Shown piece by piece: positions 54,666 to 62,810 of a DNA stretch of 64,000 nucleotides (position 1 is the stretch's first letter; each line of letters begins with the position of its first letter). Below the pieces are notes generated by a model. That model made no database searches, had not been told where the DNA came from, and saw only the letters and a program-made list of their open reading frames with translations. Origin of the DNA: Sphingobacterium composti (lineage in GTDB: Bacteria > Bacteroidota > Bacteroidia > Sphingobacteriales > Sphingobacteriaceae); NCBI RefSeq assembly GCF_009829075.1, contig NZ_WUQZ01000002.1:1-64000 (forward strand). The letters run 5' to 3'. The translations under genes and the position numbers were made by a program.

Positions 54666-55205
54666 ATGCCAAAATACGTGATATTGCTTCGTGCGGTAAA
54701 TGTCTCGGGTAAAAACATTCTCAAGATGAAAGATTTAAAACTTCATCTTGAGAAAGCTAATTTTCATCATGTGCAAACCTACATACAAAGTGGCAATATC
54801 ATTCTACAATCTAAACTAGATAAATCCCAACTCAAGTCAACAATTCAACAATTGATTCAACAAAATTTTGGCTTATCCATTGATGTTTTTGTACTTAACA
54901 CAGAAGATTTATTTGAAATCATACTTAAAAATCCGTTTCCTCACGATTTACCAGCAAATAAGGTTTATATAACTCTTTTGGATAATCTTCCAGAACAACA
55001 ATATGTAGACAAACTTTCACAAATAGATTTTGGAAAGGAACAGTATTTCTTAGCAAATAAAACCTTTTATTTCTACACACCCGAAGGAATGGCGAATGCT
55101 AAACTATCAAATCCATTTATAGAAGCTAAACTAAAAGTAAAAGCTACTGGAAGAAATTTAAACACCATGACAAAGCTGAAAAACATGGCAGAAACATTAA
55201 TCTAA
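54666..55205 (+). CDS. DUF1697 protein
   Basis: 179 residues, starting at the ATG at 54666 (a TTG lies just before). It opens with YVILLRAVNVSGKNILKMKD, the typical DUF1697 start, then YIQSGNIILQSKLD and a C-terminal KATGRNLNTMTKLKNMAE. The family is widespread and its function is not established. It lies 11 bp after the VOC gene and 11 bp before the SRPBCC gene. Confidence 0.87.
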   Translation: MPKYVILLRAVNVSGKNILKMKDLKLHLEKANFHHVQTYIQSGNIILQSKLDKSQLKSTIQQLIQQNFGLSIDVFVLNTEDLFEIILKNPFPHDLPANKVYITLLDNLPEQQYVDKLSQIDFGKEQYFLANKTFYFYTPEGMANAKLSNPFIEAKLKVKATGRNLNTMTKLKNMAETLI

Positions 55206-55216
55206 TTTAAATTACT

Positions 55217-55735
55217 ATGAAAATATTGAAAGGCGTATTGGTAATATTACTTGTTTTGGTAGGGATTGTTTTGCTAATTGCAGCTATCTTACCTAAGAAA
55301 TTTCACGCTGGCAGCGATATTATTGTAAATAAAAATGTAAGTGAAGTATTCAATTACCTGAAGCAAATCAAAAAACAGGGAGAATACGACAATTGGTCTC
55401 GTCAAGACCCTAATATTCAGAAAGAATATATAGGAGAAGATGGAACGATAGGATTTACGTATGTGTGGAAAAGCAAGAAAGTCGGCAACGGCAAACAAGT
55501 TATAACCTCTATTCAAAATGATAAACGCGTAGAAATGGATTTATTTTTTAACGATTCAGATAATGCGAATAAATCCTTTATTGCAGTAGATTCTATTGCG
55601 CCCAATCAAACAAAAGTCACATGGGAAATTGATGGAAAAATGCCGTATCCATTCAATATCTTGACGCTTTTTTATGACATGAGCAAAGACTTCGACCAAG
55701 GATTGGTAAATATGAAAGCCAATCTAGAAAAATAA
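55217..55735 (+). CDS. Membrane-anchored SRPBCC (START-like) protein
   Basis: 172 residues. An N-terminal helix (ILKGVLVILLVLVGIVLLIAA) anchors the protein. The rest is a SRPBCC hydrophobic-ligand fold, with IIVNKNVSEVFNYLKQIKKQ and a C-terminal helix PFNILTLFYDMSKDFDQGL. SRPBCC proteins bind lipids or other hydrophobic molecules; no ligand can be named. It ends at a hairpin shared with the converging HopJ gene. Confidence 0.85.
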   Translation: MKILKGVLVILLVLVGIVLLIAAILPKKFHAGSDIIVNKNVSEVFNYLKQIKKQGEYDNWSRQDPNIQKEYIGEDGTIGFTYVWKSKKVGNGKQVITSIQNDKRVEMDLFFNDSDNANKSFIAVDSIAPNQTKVTWEIDGKMPYPFNILTLFYDMSKDFDQGLVNMKANLEK

Positions 55736-55766
55736 ATCAAAGAGATTAACTCTTCGATTTATTTTT
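55729..55766. terminator. Bidirectional terminator between the SRPBCC and HopJ genes
   Basis: AAAATAAATC at 55729-55738 pairs with GATTTATTTT from 55756, extended by an inner AAGAG/CTCTT stem. It includes or touches both stop codons. Confidence 0.75.
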
Positions 55767-56094
55767 CAAAAAGTACTGCATTATCAAATGAAACTGTGTC
55801 CCAACCATTAGCCATGAATTGACGAATATTTTGATGGTCATTGCCCTCCGGAGAATTTAAGACAGCATCATAATGCTCTGCAAACAAACTTAGTGTATCT
55901 TCTTTAGATAGGTTATTAATCTTAGCAAAGAATAGAACGCGAGCACTTCCTTGGTTTTCGGTTGCAGCATTTTGCTGATTACCATTTTTGAAAGCCGATG
56001 GCGTATAATTGTAATTCGCCTCGATAAACGCTAAAACATCTAGAAAGAATATTTGTTTAGCTGATAGTTGATGTAACAAATTATTTAATGACAT
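55759..56094 (-). CDS. HopJ family protein
   Basis: 111 residues from the ATG at 56094 (MSLNNLLHQLSAKQIFFLDV). It matches the small HopJ family: FLDVLAFIEANYNYTPSAFK, then NQGSARVLFFAKINNLSKED and LFAEHYDAVLNSPEGNDHQN. The name comes from a Pseudomonas type III effector, but the family is common in bacteria without type III secretion and its function is unknown. Its start codon is only 26 bp from that of the divergent NlpE gene. Confidence 0.87.
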   Translation of the reverse strand: MSLNNLLHQLSAKQIFFLDVLAFIEANYNYTPSAFKNGNQQNAATENQGSARVLFFAKINNLSKEDTLSLFAEHYDAVLNSPEGNDHQNIRQFMANGWDTVSFDNAVLFEK

Positions 56095-56098
56095 ATTA

Positions 56099-56117
56099 CA
56101 AATATAAATCAAATATA
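56099..56117 (-). promoter_or_regulatory. Tandem TATATTTG elements ahead of the HopJ gene
   Basis: Two perfect TAnnTTTG elements (56110-56117 and 56099-56106), 11 bp apart; the nearer one ends 4 bases before the ATG. A transcript from the first would have a leader of about 9 bases. Confidence 0.5.
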
Positions 56118-56120
56118 GAC

Positions 56121-56588
56121 ATGAAAAATTTTATTCCCTTACTATTTGCTGGCTTAGCCATATTGACTATAAGTTGTCAAAATTCTCAAACAACTACCTC
56201 AAATAGCACTTCACAAGGAACGGACACTATTGCAGTGAATGATAGTACATTATTCCATGATGAGCACAGTTCACAAAATTCTTTGGATTGGGCGGGCACA
56301 TATCAAGACACTATTCCTTGCGCAGATTGTCCGGGTATTTTGACGACCATCAAATTATACGATGATGGGACTTATTCTTATCGTGCTGAATATGTTGAAA
56401 GAAATACAACATTACAAGATACGGGTAGATTTATGTGGCATAACAATGGAAGTGTAGTCCATTTAAAGGGTAAGGATATTGATACAAAATATAAAGTCGG
56501 CGAAAATGTTCTATTACAATTAGATACCGAAGGTAAACCTATTGATGGCGAAATAGCAGAAAATTATTTCCTACATAAAGTGTTTTAA
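56121..56588 (+). CDS. NlpE-N-like lipoprotein
   Basis: 155 residues from the ATG at 56121 (MKNFIPLLFAGLAILTISC), a lipoprotein with Cys19. After a Thr/Ser-rich linker, the domain from about residue 60 matches the N-terminal domain of NlpE: WAGTYQDTIPCADCPGILTT, then LYDDGTYSYRAEY. The CADCPG motif is the family signature. NlpE in E. coli reports envelope stress and copper to Cpx, but no Cpx genes are seen here. It ends before a terminator. Confidence 0.88.
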   Translation: MKNFIPLLFAGLAILTISCQNSQTTTSNSTSQGTDTIAVNDSTLFHDEHSSQNSLDWAGTYQDTIPCADCPGILTTIKLYDDGTYSYRAEYVERNTTLQDTGRFMWHNNGSVVHLKGKDIDTKYKVGENVLLQLDTEGKPIDGEIAENYFLHKVF

Positions 56589-56593
56589 TAAAT

Positions 56594-56619
56594 TTAGGTT
56601 GCTCTCTGGAGCAACCTAA
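56594..56619 (+). terminator. Terminator after the NlpE-like gene
   Basis: TTAGGTTGCTC-TCTG-GAGCAACCTAA, a perfect 11-bp stem with a 4-base loop, followed by T-rich sequence. Confidence 0.88.
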
Positions 56620-56651
56620 TATTTTAATTTTTTGTTATATCTGCCAATTCA

Positions 56652-56870
56652 CTATTTCCTACCTCCACGTAATATAGCAACTAAAAGCAGAATAAATACT
56701 GCCGCTCCTACAATCCAAACCCATGGCTTTGCAAATAAATTATCATCGCCTTTATTAATATCGACATCAATATCAAGTCCTTTATCTTGTGCAAAAGAGT
56801 GAATTGAAGTAAAAGCAAACATTATAAACATGAATGTACGCTCCCAAGAAACTGTTAAAATCTTTTTCAT
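56652..56870 (-). CDS. Small exported single-helix membrane protein
   Basis: 72 residues: a signal peptide ending SFAQ, an acidic stretch rich in Asp (LDIDVDINKGDD), one membrane helix (PWVWIVGAAVFILLLVAIL) and a basic tip (RGGRK). It shares its layout, though not clear sequence identity, with the 58-residue protein at 51641. The function is unknown. Confidence 0.72.
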   Translation of the reverse strand: MKKILTVSWERTFMFIMFAFTSIHSFAQDKGLDIDVDINKGDDNLFAKPWVWIVGAAVFILLLVAILRGGRK

Positions 56871-56967
56871 AGTTAAATAATAGTATGTAAATTATATATA
56901 GTATCAGTAAAACACAGAATATGCATTAATTGTTCTATATAAGCAGATAATTTTAAAAAGTACCACC

Positions 56968-57420
56968 ATGAACGAAAAACTTACAGCCAAAGCATCCATA
57001 CAGATATTAAAACCTATAGAGGTCGTATACGAAGCTATTGTCAATCCTGAGAAAATGAGCAATTACTTTATTGAGCGTGGTACTGCACGACTTGATAGTA
57101 TAAGCACATTAGACTGGAAATTCCCTGAATTTGATGACATCTTTACTGTCGAAGGAAAATTTGTACAACCTTATGACTATATTTCTTTTGATTGGAGTGG
57201 TGGCGCAGAAGACATGTTGGTGGAGATATTTTTGGAAAAAACTTCGCCTATGGCAACCGTCGTAAGAATTAAAGAAAGTAAATTTAATACTGATGAAGAG
57301 GGCATTAAACAGGCTATGGGGCAGACAGAAGGATGGGCAAATTTCTTGGCATGCCTAAAAGCTTATTTAGAATATGGAATTAACCTTCGTGAGGGTGCTT
57401 TTGATTTTATGAAATCTTAA
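56968..57420 (+). CDS. SRPBCC (AHSA1-like) protein
   Basis: 150 residues, cytoplasmic. The START-like pattern is visible in KASIQILKPIEVVYEAIVNP at the start, TLDWKFPEF and a final helix EGWANFLACLKAYLEYG, typical of AHSA1/activator of Hsp90-like members. The ligand is unknown. It starts a second run of small genes (1, 1 and 0-18 bp gaps) with two DUF1801-type genes and another SRPBCC gene. Confidence 0.87.
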   Translation: MNEKLTAKASIQILKPIEVVYEAIVNPEKMSNYFIERGTARLDSISTLDWKFPEFDDIFTVEGKFVQPYDYISFDWSGGAEDMLVEIFLEKTSPMATVVRIKESKFNTDEEGIKQAMGQTEGWANFLACLKAYLEYGINLREGAFDFMKS

Positions 57421-57421
57421 A

Positions 57422-58357
57422 ATGAATACTAATTTTCAAAACATAGACGAATATATTGCTTTGCAAGATCCCGAACATCAAAAAAAATTGCAGGATCTTA
57501 GAAAAATAATTTTGGAGTTCGCACCTGCAGAAACCAAAGAAACCATTTCTTATGGTATGCCGACATTTCGTTATAATGGTAATCTAATTCATTTTGCCCA
57601 ATTCAAAAATCATCTTGGTCTTTACCCTGGCCCAAATGCTATTGAAGCTTGCCAAAACTATATATCGGGCTTGAAAACATCTAAAGGAACAATACAAATA
57701 CCAAACAACACACCAATAAATAATGAGCTTGTGAAGAATTTGGTACAATTCAATGTTACACTATTGAAAAACAAAATAAAACCAGATTGGACAAAGTACA
57801 GGGAACAATGGTCAGATATTTATGAAAAAATGAGCCAATTGATTTTAAAAACTAATCTTAAAAAAGAAATAAAATGGGGCATGGATATCTATACCCATGA
57901 AGGTAAAAATGTAATTGGCTGGGGAGGTTTCAAAAATTTCTTTTCGATATGGTTCTACAACGGCGTATTTCTTAGCGATCCATACAACGTTCTTGTAGCA
58001 GCCACTGAAGGTAAAACCAAATCGTTGCGTCAATGGCGACTTAAAAGTTGTGATGAGTTTGATGAAAGAAAAATCCTAGAATATATACAGGAGACAATAC
58101 AAACTATTAAAGATGGAAAATTTATCCCATCAGAAAAATCGACCACACTACAGTCTGAGGGGATATTAAAAGATGTACTTTTAATAAACAAGGAATTGCA
58201 AACCGCTTTCAACAAACTAACACTGGGTAAACAAAAAGATTATATAAACTATATCAACGAGGCAAAGCAAGAAAAGACAAAGCTTTCTCGATTGGATAAA
58301 ATTACACCCATGATCTTAGCAGGTATAGGATTAAATGATAAATATAAACGTAAATAG
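57422..58357 (+). CDS. Tandem DUF1801 protein with a YdeI/OmdA-like tail
   Basis: 311 residues made of three parts. Residues 5-115 are a DUF1801 domain (ETISYGMPTFRYNGNLIHFA, GLYPGPNAIEA). Residues 118-230 are a second, more diverged copy (KEIKWGMDIYTHEGKNVIGW). Residues about 250-311 (FNKLTLGKQKDYINYINEAK, then MILAGIGLNDKY) match the C-terminal part of YdeI/OmpD-associated proteins. All three families have unclear functions. It starts 1 bp after an SRPBCC gene and ends 1 bp before another. Confidence 0.87.
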   Translation: MNTNFQNIDEYIALQDPEHQKKLQDLRKIILEFAPAETKETISYGMPTFRYNGNLIHFAQFKNHLGLYPGPNAIEACQNYISGLKTSKGTIQIPNNTPINNELVKNLVQFNVTLLKNKIKPDWTKYREQWSDIYEKMSQLILKTNLKKEIKWGMDIYTHEGKNVIGWGGFKNFFSIWFYNGVFLSDPYNVLVAATEGKTKSLRQWRLKSCDEFDERKILEYIQETIQTIKDGKFIPSEKSTTLQSEGILKDVLLINKELQTAFNKLTLGKQKDYINYINEAKQEKTKLSRLDKITPMILAGIGLNDKYKRK

Positions 58358-58358
58358 C

Positions 58359-58778
58359 ATGGCAAAACAAGTTATTCATATAGAAACAGAAATAAACGCA
58401 CCTATAAAGAAAGTCTGGGAAGATTACAATTCGCCCGAATCAATAAAGAAATGGAATCAGGCTAGCCCAGATTGGCACTGCCCTTCTTCTATGAATGACT
58501 TACGTGTAGGTGGAAGATTTAAAAATAGAATGGAAGCAAAAGATGGAAGTTTCGGTTTTGATTTTGCAGGCGAATATCTCGAGGTACTACCTTTCCAAAA
58601 CATCATCTACAGAATGGATGATGAGCGAAAAGTATGGATGGAATTTTGTGAAAAAAATGATAAAACTACTATTCGTATAGACTTCGAAGCAGAAGAAATG
58701 AACCCGATAAATATGCAAGAAGCTGGATGGCAAGCGATATTAAATAGTTTTAAAAATTACACAGAAAGCACGATTTAA
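58359..58778 (+). CDS. SRPBCC (AHSA1-like) protein
   Basis: 139 residues from the ATG at 58359 (MAKQVIHIETEINAP), chosen because it follows the previous stop by 1 bp and gives the normal family start. KKVWEDYNSPESIKKWNQAS and LRVGGRFKNRMEAKDGS are typical of AHSA1-type SRPBCC proteins. The ligand is unknown. It differs clearly from the SRPBCC protein at 56968, so the two are not a recent duplication. Confidence 0.87.
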   Translation: MAKQVIHIETEINAPIKKVWEDYNSPESIKKWNQASPDWHCPSSMNDLRVGGRFKNRMEAKDGSFGFDFAGEYLEVLPFQNIIYRMDDERKVWMEFCEKNDKTTIRIDFEAEEMNPINMQEAGWQAILNSFKNYTESTI

Positions 58779-58796
58779 ATGTTTTTTTTAAACTTC

Positions 58797-59222
58797 ATGA
58801 GCAAAAACATAACAGTCTTTACAGATAATGTTATTGAAAATTTCTTATCTAAAATAGAGAATCATCAAAAAATTAAAGACAGTAAAGCACTCATTAAATT
58901 AATGGCAGAAGCTACTGGTGAACAAGCAAAGATGTTTGGTTCTTCGATAATTGGCTTTGGCAAATATCAGTACAGATATGAATCAGGTCATGAAGGGGAA
59001 GCTCCTCTTATTAGTTTTTCGCCGCGCAAAGCTGCAATATCCCTATACGTGTATTCTTCAACACCAATCCAAGATAAACTCCTCTCTAATTTAGGTAAAT
59101 ATAAGATGGGAAAATCATGTATTTACATCAACAAATTGAGCGATATCGATTTGAATATATTACAGAAAATAATGGAATCCACCATTGCTTTTTTATCCGA
59201 AAAATACAGAAGGATTAATTAA
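58797..59222 (+). CDS. DUF1801 protein
   Basis: 141 residues from the ATG at 58797 (MSKNITVFTDNVIENFLSKI); an ATG at 58779 adds six hydrophobic residues and is less likely. The segment GFGKYQYRYESGHEGEAPLI and the LSNLGKYKMGKSCIYINKLS line are typical of the family. It is the last gene in the SRPBCC/DUF1801 run. Function unknown. Confidence 0.85.
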   Translation: MSKNITVFTDNVIENFLSKIENHQKIKDSKALIKLMAEATGEQAKMFGSSIIGFGKYQYRYESGHEGEAPLISFSPRKAAISLYVYSSTPIQDKLLSNLGKYKMGKSCIYINKLSDIDLNILQKIMESTIAFLSEKYRRIN

Positions 59223-59254
59223 TAAAAAAGGCGAAGTGCATTTGCCATTCGCCT
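59223..59254 (-). terminator. Terminator of the TPR gene
   Basis: AGGCGAA at 59229-59235 pairs with TTCGCCT at 59248-59254; on the minus strand a run of six T follows the stem. Confidence 0.75.
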
Positions 59255-59280
59255 GATTAAATTAATTGTTGTTTGTGGTG

Positions 59281-59949
59281 TTATTTCAAAAGATCTCTGT
59301 ATACTTTAGCTTTTTTAAGCTCTGTCTGAATGTCTTTTCTATTCGCGTCATACGTCAATACTTTTTCGTAATCTGCGACTGCTTTAGTGTAAGCATCAGT
59401 TGCGATTTGCTTATTGTAGCCCGCTGAACCAGCTGTTCCTTTCAAAATGCCTAAATCTCTATAGGCTACTGCACGATTTTGATATAATTTCGCATCATTA
59501 ACATTGATTGCAATAGCTTTTGAATAGTCAGAAACTACTGACTGTAATAATTGCTCTTTTTGTGCTACAGTCAATTTTGAATCTTTTTCTACTGCAAGTG
59601 TATTGTTTGCTTTAGCTTTGTAGTACAATGCATTCGCGTTTTTTGCATCCAATGCCACTACTTTGCCAAATGTTTCTGCCGCCTTTTTAAAATCAGCAGA
59701 TTGAAATTGAGAATATCCTAGTAAATACAATACATTCGGGTCATTCGCTTCAGTCGGTAAAGCCTTTTCCAAATGCGTCACAGCCGATTTAAAATCACCA
59801 TCCAACAATGCTTTTTGACCCATGCGTACATTTGGGTTTTTATGCTCCTCTTGTTGAGCTGAAGCAGTCAAAGCCAACATAGCCAAAGCTAAAGTCGACA
59901 AGCCTAATTTCACTGATTTAAGTCCGCTACTCAAATTATTAAAGTTCAT
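59281..59949 (-). CDS. Exported TPR protein
   Basis: 222 residues with a signal peptide (a long n-region, then LSTLALAMLALTASAQ). The mature part is five or so tetratricopeptide repeats, for example ALLDGDFKSAVTHLEKALP, PNVLYLLGYSQFQSADFKKA and AKLYQNRAVAYRDLGILKG, so it is a periplasmic scaffold. It is transcribed divergently from lon. No partner can be named. Confidence 0.85.
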   Translation of the reverse strand: MNFNNLSSGLKSVKLGLSTLALAMLALTASAQQEEHKNPNVRMGQKALLDGDFKSAVTHLEKALPTEANDPNVLYLLGYSQFQSADFKKAAETFGKVVALDAKNANALYYKAKANNTLAVEKDSKLTVAQKEQLLQSVVSDYSKAIAINVNDAKLYQNRAVAYRDLGILKGTAGSAGYNKQIATDAYTKAVADYEKVLTYDANRKDIQTELKKAKVYRDLLK

Positions 59950-60248
59950 ATCGTGTATTTTAATTGTTTCTATCCTTATTAGAGTAAAAATGCTGTATTA
60001 AGTTTAAGCCGTCAACAAATACTTATAAACATTTCCACATTCTGTGGGTTCTAATATTTAACAAGTTATTCTTTTACTGCCAAACCAGTAAATCTTTGCT
60101 GACGAAATAGCAGTATTCTATACTATATAACATAAATGATACCAAATTTTGCATTTGGCATTCCACTTGCAATATAACATATCACATCATAAAGTTTAAA
60201 TATATACACACAAGTCTGACATGTTGTCGGATATGGAACGAAATAAAT

Positions 60249-62717
60249 ATGAGTAAATTTAACACTTTCGACTTCAATCAAGCTATTCCTATAATAAGTG
60301 AGGACACTGAATTTTTTCCCTTGTTGAGTCAGCAAGATGAAGATGAAATGCGAAACGAAGATATACCAGATATTTTAGCTATTCTCCCTTTACGAAACAC
60401 CGTTTTATTCCCTGGAGTTGTAATTCCGATCACGGTTGGACGAGACAAGTCCATCAAATTGGTCAAAGAAGCGTACAAAGGCGAAAAAACTATTGGTGTT
60501 GTATCACAGAAAGATATGAGCGTCGAAGACCCTGATTTCGACCAATTGAACAAAATAGGTACAGTAGCGAGCATTATCAAGGTATTACAAATGCCAGATG
60601 GCAACACAACTGTTATTATCCAAGGAAAGCAACGTTTTAAACTGAATGAACTCGTTCAATCAGAGCCTTATATCAAAGCCAAAGTCGAACGTTTTGCGGA
60701 AGAAAAGCCAAAAACAAGCAGCAAAGAATTTAAAGCACTCATTTCTTCTATCAAAGAGTTGGCTCTTCAGATTATTCAACTTTCACCTAATCTTCCATCG
60801 GAGGCAGGTATAGCTATCAAAAATATTGAAAGCCCTACCTTCTTGGTGAATTTCATTTCTTCAAATCTTGCTCTGGAACTTCCTGCGAAACAAGAGTTAC
60901 TGGAAATGAAAGATTTTGTCAAAAGGGCAAAACTTTTGTTAGAGCATTTGACTACAGAAGTTCAAATGCTAGAGCTGAAAAATCAGATTCAGAATAAAGT
61001 TCGTATTGATTTAGACAAGCAACAACGTGATTATTACTTAAATCAACAGCTTAAAACTATTCAAGAAGAATTAGGTGGCAATACCCCTGATTTGGAAATT
61101 GAAAACTTAAGTGCACGAGGTAAGTCGAAAAAATGGCCTGAGGATGTTAGTAAACATTTCTACAAGGAATTGGAAAAATTAGCGCGCATCAATCCTGCAG
61201 CTGCTGATTATTCTGTGCAACTAAATTACCTTGAATTGCTTTTGGATTTACCATGGGGTGAATTTACCAAAGATAAATTTGACTTGAATCGTGCTGTAAA
61301 AGTCTTGGATAAAGACCATTACGGCTTAGAGAAAGTAAAACAACGTATCATCGAATATTTAGCTGTATTGAAGCTAAAGAACGATATGAAAGCGCCTATC
61401 TTGTGTCTTGTAGGCCCTCCAGGAGTGGGAAAAACCTCCTTAGGAAAGTCTATTGCCAAAGCTTTAGGTCGTAAATATACACGTATGGCTTTGGGTGGTG
61501 TACGTGATGAGGCGGAAATCAGAGGTCACCGTAAAACATACATCGGTGCTATGCCCGGTCGCATTATCCAATCGTTGAAAAAAGCTGGTACTTCAAACCC
61601 AGTATTTGTATTGGATGAGATTGATAAACTTGGTGCAGATTTCAAAGGAGACCCTTCATCGGCATTACTAGAAGTTTTAGACCCGGAGCAAAATACCAAT
61701 TTCTACGACCATTATGTAGAAATGGAATATGATTTATCAAAAGTCATGTTTATTGCTACCGCAAACTCATTGAGTTCTATTCAACCAGCATTGTTGGACA
61801 GAATGGAAATTATCGAAGTTAATGGCTATACGATTGAAGAAAAAATAGAGATTGCTAAGAAACACTTATTGCCTAAGCAACGTGAAATGCATGGTCTTGG
61901 TGCCAAAGATGTTTCGTTAAATGGAAAAATTATCGAAAAGGTAATCGAAGAGTACACACGTGAATCTGGTGTACGTGGCTTAGAGAAAAAAATCGGCTCT
62001 ATAGTACGAGGTGTCGCTACAAAAATCGTTATGGAAAAACCATATTCACCAAATATCAATGCTGATATGATGGAAGAAGTTTTAGGTGCACCGATTTTTG
62101 ATAAAGACATCTACGAAAATAACGATGTAGCTGGTGTCGTAACAGGATTGGCATGGACCGCTGTAGGTGGTGATATTTTATTTATCGAATCAAGTTTGAG
62201 TCCTGGCAAAGGAAAGTTGAGTTTGACAGGTAACTTAGGTGAAGTAATGAAAGAGTCTGCTGCTATTGCTATGGCATACTTGCGCTCCCATGCTGATGAA
62301 TTTGGGATTAACTATAAAGTATTCGATACTTGGGATGTGAACATTCACGTACCTGCGGGTGCTACTCCAAAAGATGGTCCTTCAGCTGGTATCACTATGT
62401 TAACTGCTTTGACTTCGTTATTTACGCAACGTAAAGTGAAGGAAAAATTAGCGATGACTGGGGAAATTACCTTACGTGGAAAAGTTCTCCCTGTCGGTGG
62501 TATTAAAGAAAAAATATTAGCAGCAAAGCGAGCTAATATCAAAGAAATTATTCTTTGTAAGTCAAACCAGAAAGATATTATGGAAATAAAAGAAGATTAT
62601 GTCAAAGACATGAAATTCCATTATGTGACCGAAATGTCAGAGGTTATTAACATTGCTTTGACTAAAAACAAAGTCAAAAGTCCGAAAGACATCGAGAGAT
62701 TCTTGGAAACAAAATAA
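60249..62717 (+). CDS. lon: Lon ATP-dependent protease
   Basis: 822 residues: an N-terminal LON substrate-binding domain (ILPLRNTVLFPGVVIPITVG), a coiled-coil region, an AAA+ domain (CLVGPPGVGKTSLGKSIAKA, then FVLDEIDKLG) and a C-terminal protease domain with catalytic S712 in KDGPSAGITM and K755, 43 residues later as in E. coli. It degrades misfolded and regulatory proteins. Upstream at 60142-60158 is a small CCAAAT-N5-ATTTGG dyad. A terminator follows at 62741. Confidence 0.96.
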   Translation: MSKFNTFDFNQAIPIISEDTEFFPLLSQQDEDEMRNEDIPDILAILPLRNTVLFPGVVIPITVGRDKSIKLVKEAYKGEKTIGVVSQKDMSVEDPDFDQLNKIGTVASIIKVLQMPDGNTTVIIQGKQRFKLNELVQSEPYIKAKVERFAEEKPKTSSKEFKALISSIKELALQIIQLSPNLPSEAGIAIKNIESPTFLVNFISSNLALELPAKQELLEMKDFVKRAKLLLEHLTTEVQMLELKNQIQNKVRIDLDKQQRDYYLNQQLKTIQEELGGNTPDLEIENLSARGKSKKWPEDVSKHFYKELEKLARINPAAADYSVQLNYLELLLDLPWGEFTKDKFDLNRAVKVLDKDHYGLEKVKQRIIEYLAVLKLKNDMKAPILCLVGPPGVGKTSLGKSIAKALGRKYTRMALGGVRDEAEIRGHRKTYIGAMPGRIIQSLKKAGTSNPVFVLDEIDKLGADFKGDPSSALLEVLDPEQNTNFYDHYVEMEYDLSKVMFIATANSLSSIQPALLDRMEIIEVNGYTIEEKIEIAKKHLLPKQREMHGLGAKDVSLNGKIIEKVIEEYTRESGVRGLEKKIGSIVRGVATKIVMEKPYSPNINADMMEEVLGAPIFDKDIYENNDVAGVVTGLAWTAVGGDILFIESSLSPGKGKLSLTGNLGEVMKESAAIAMAYLRSHADEFGINYKVFDTWDVNIHVPAGATPKDGPSAGITMLTALTSLFTQRKVKEKLAMTGEITLRGKVLPVGGIKEKILAAKRANIKEIILCKSNQKDIMEIKEDYVKDMKFHYVTEMSEVINIALTKNKVKSPKDIERFLETK

Positions 62718-62740
62718 TAAGTTAAAACTTAGTTTAATAT

Positions 62741-62769
62741 GCGCTATTTCAAAAGAATAGCGCTTTTTT
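62741..62769 (+). terminator. Terminator of lon
   Basis: GCGCTATT at 62741-62748 pairs with AATAGCGC at 62756-62763 with a 7-base loop and six T. Confidence 0.9.
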
Positions 62770-62810
62770 GTTGCTTTTGATTATCTTCGAGTATAGAAAA
62801 CCAGAAGTTT

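Noticed and set aside
55759..56094. HopJ as evidence of type III secretion
   Set aside because: The family is widespread outside type III systems, and no secretion genes are in the window.
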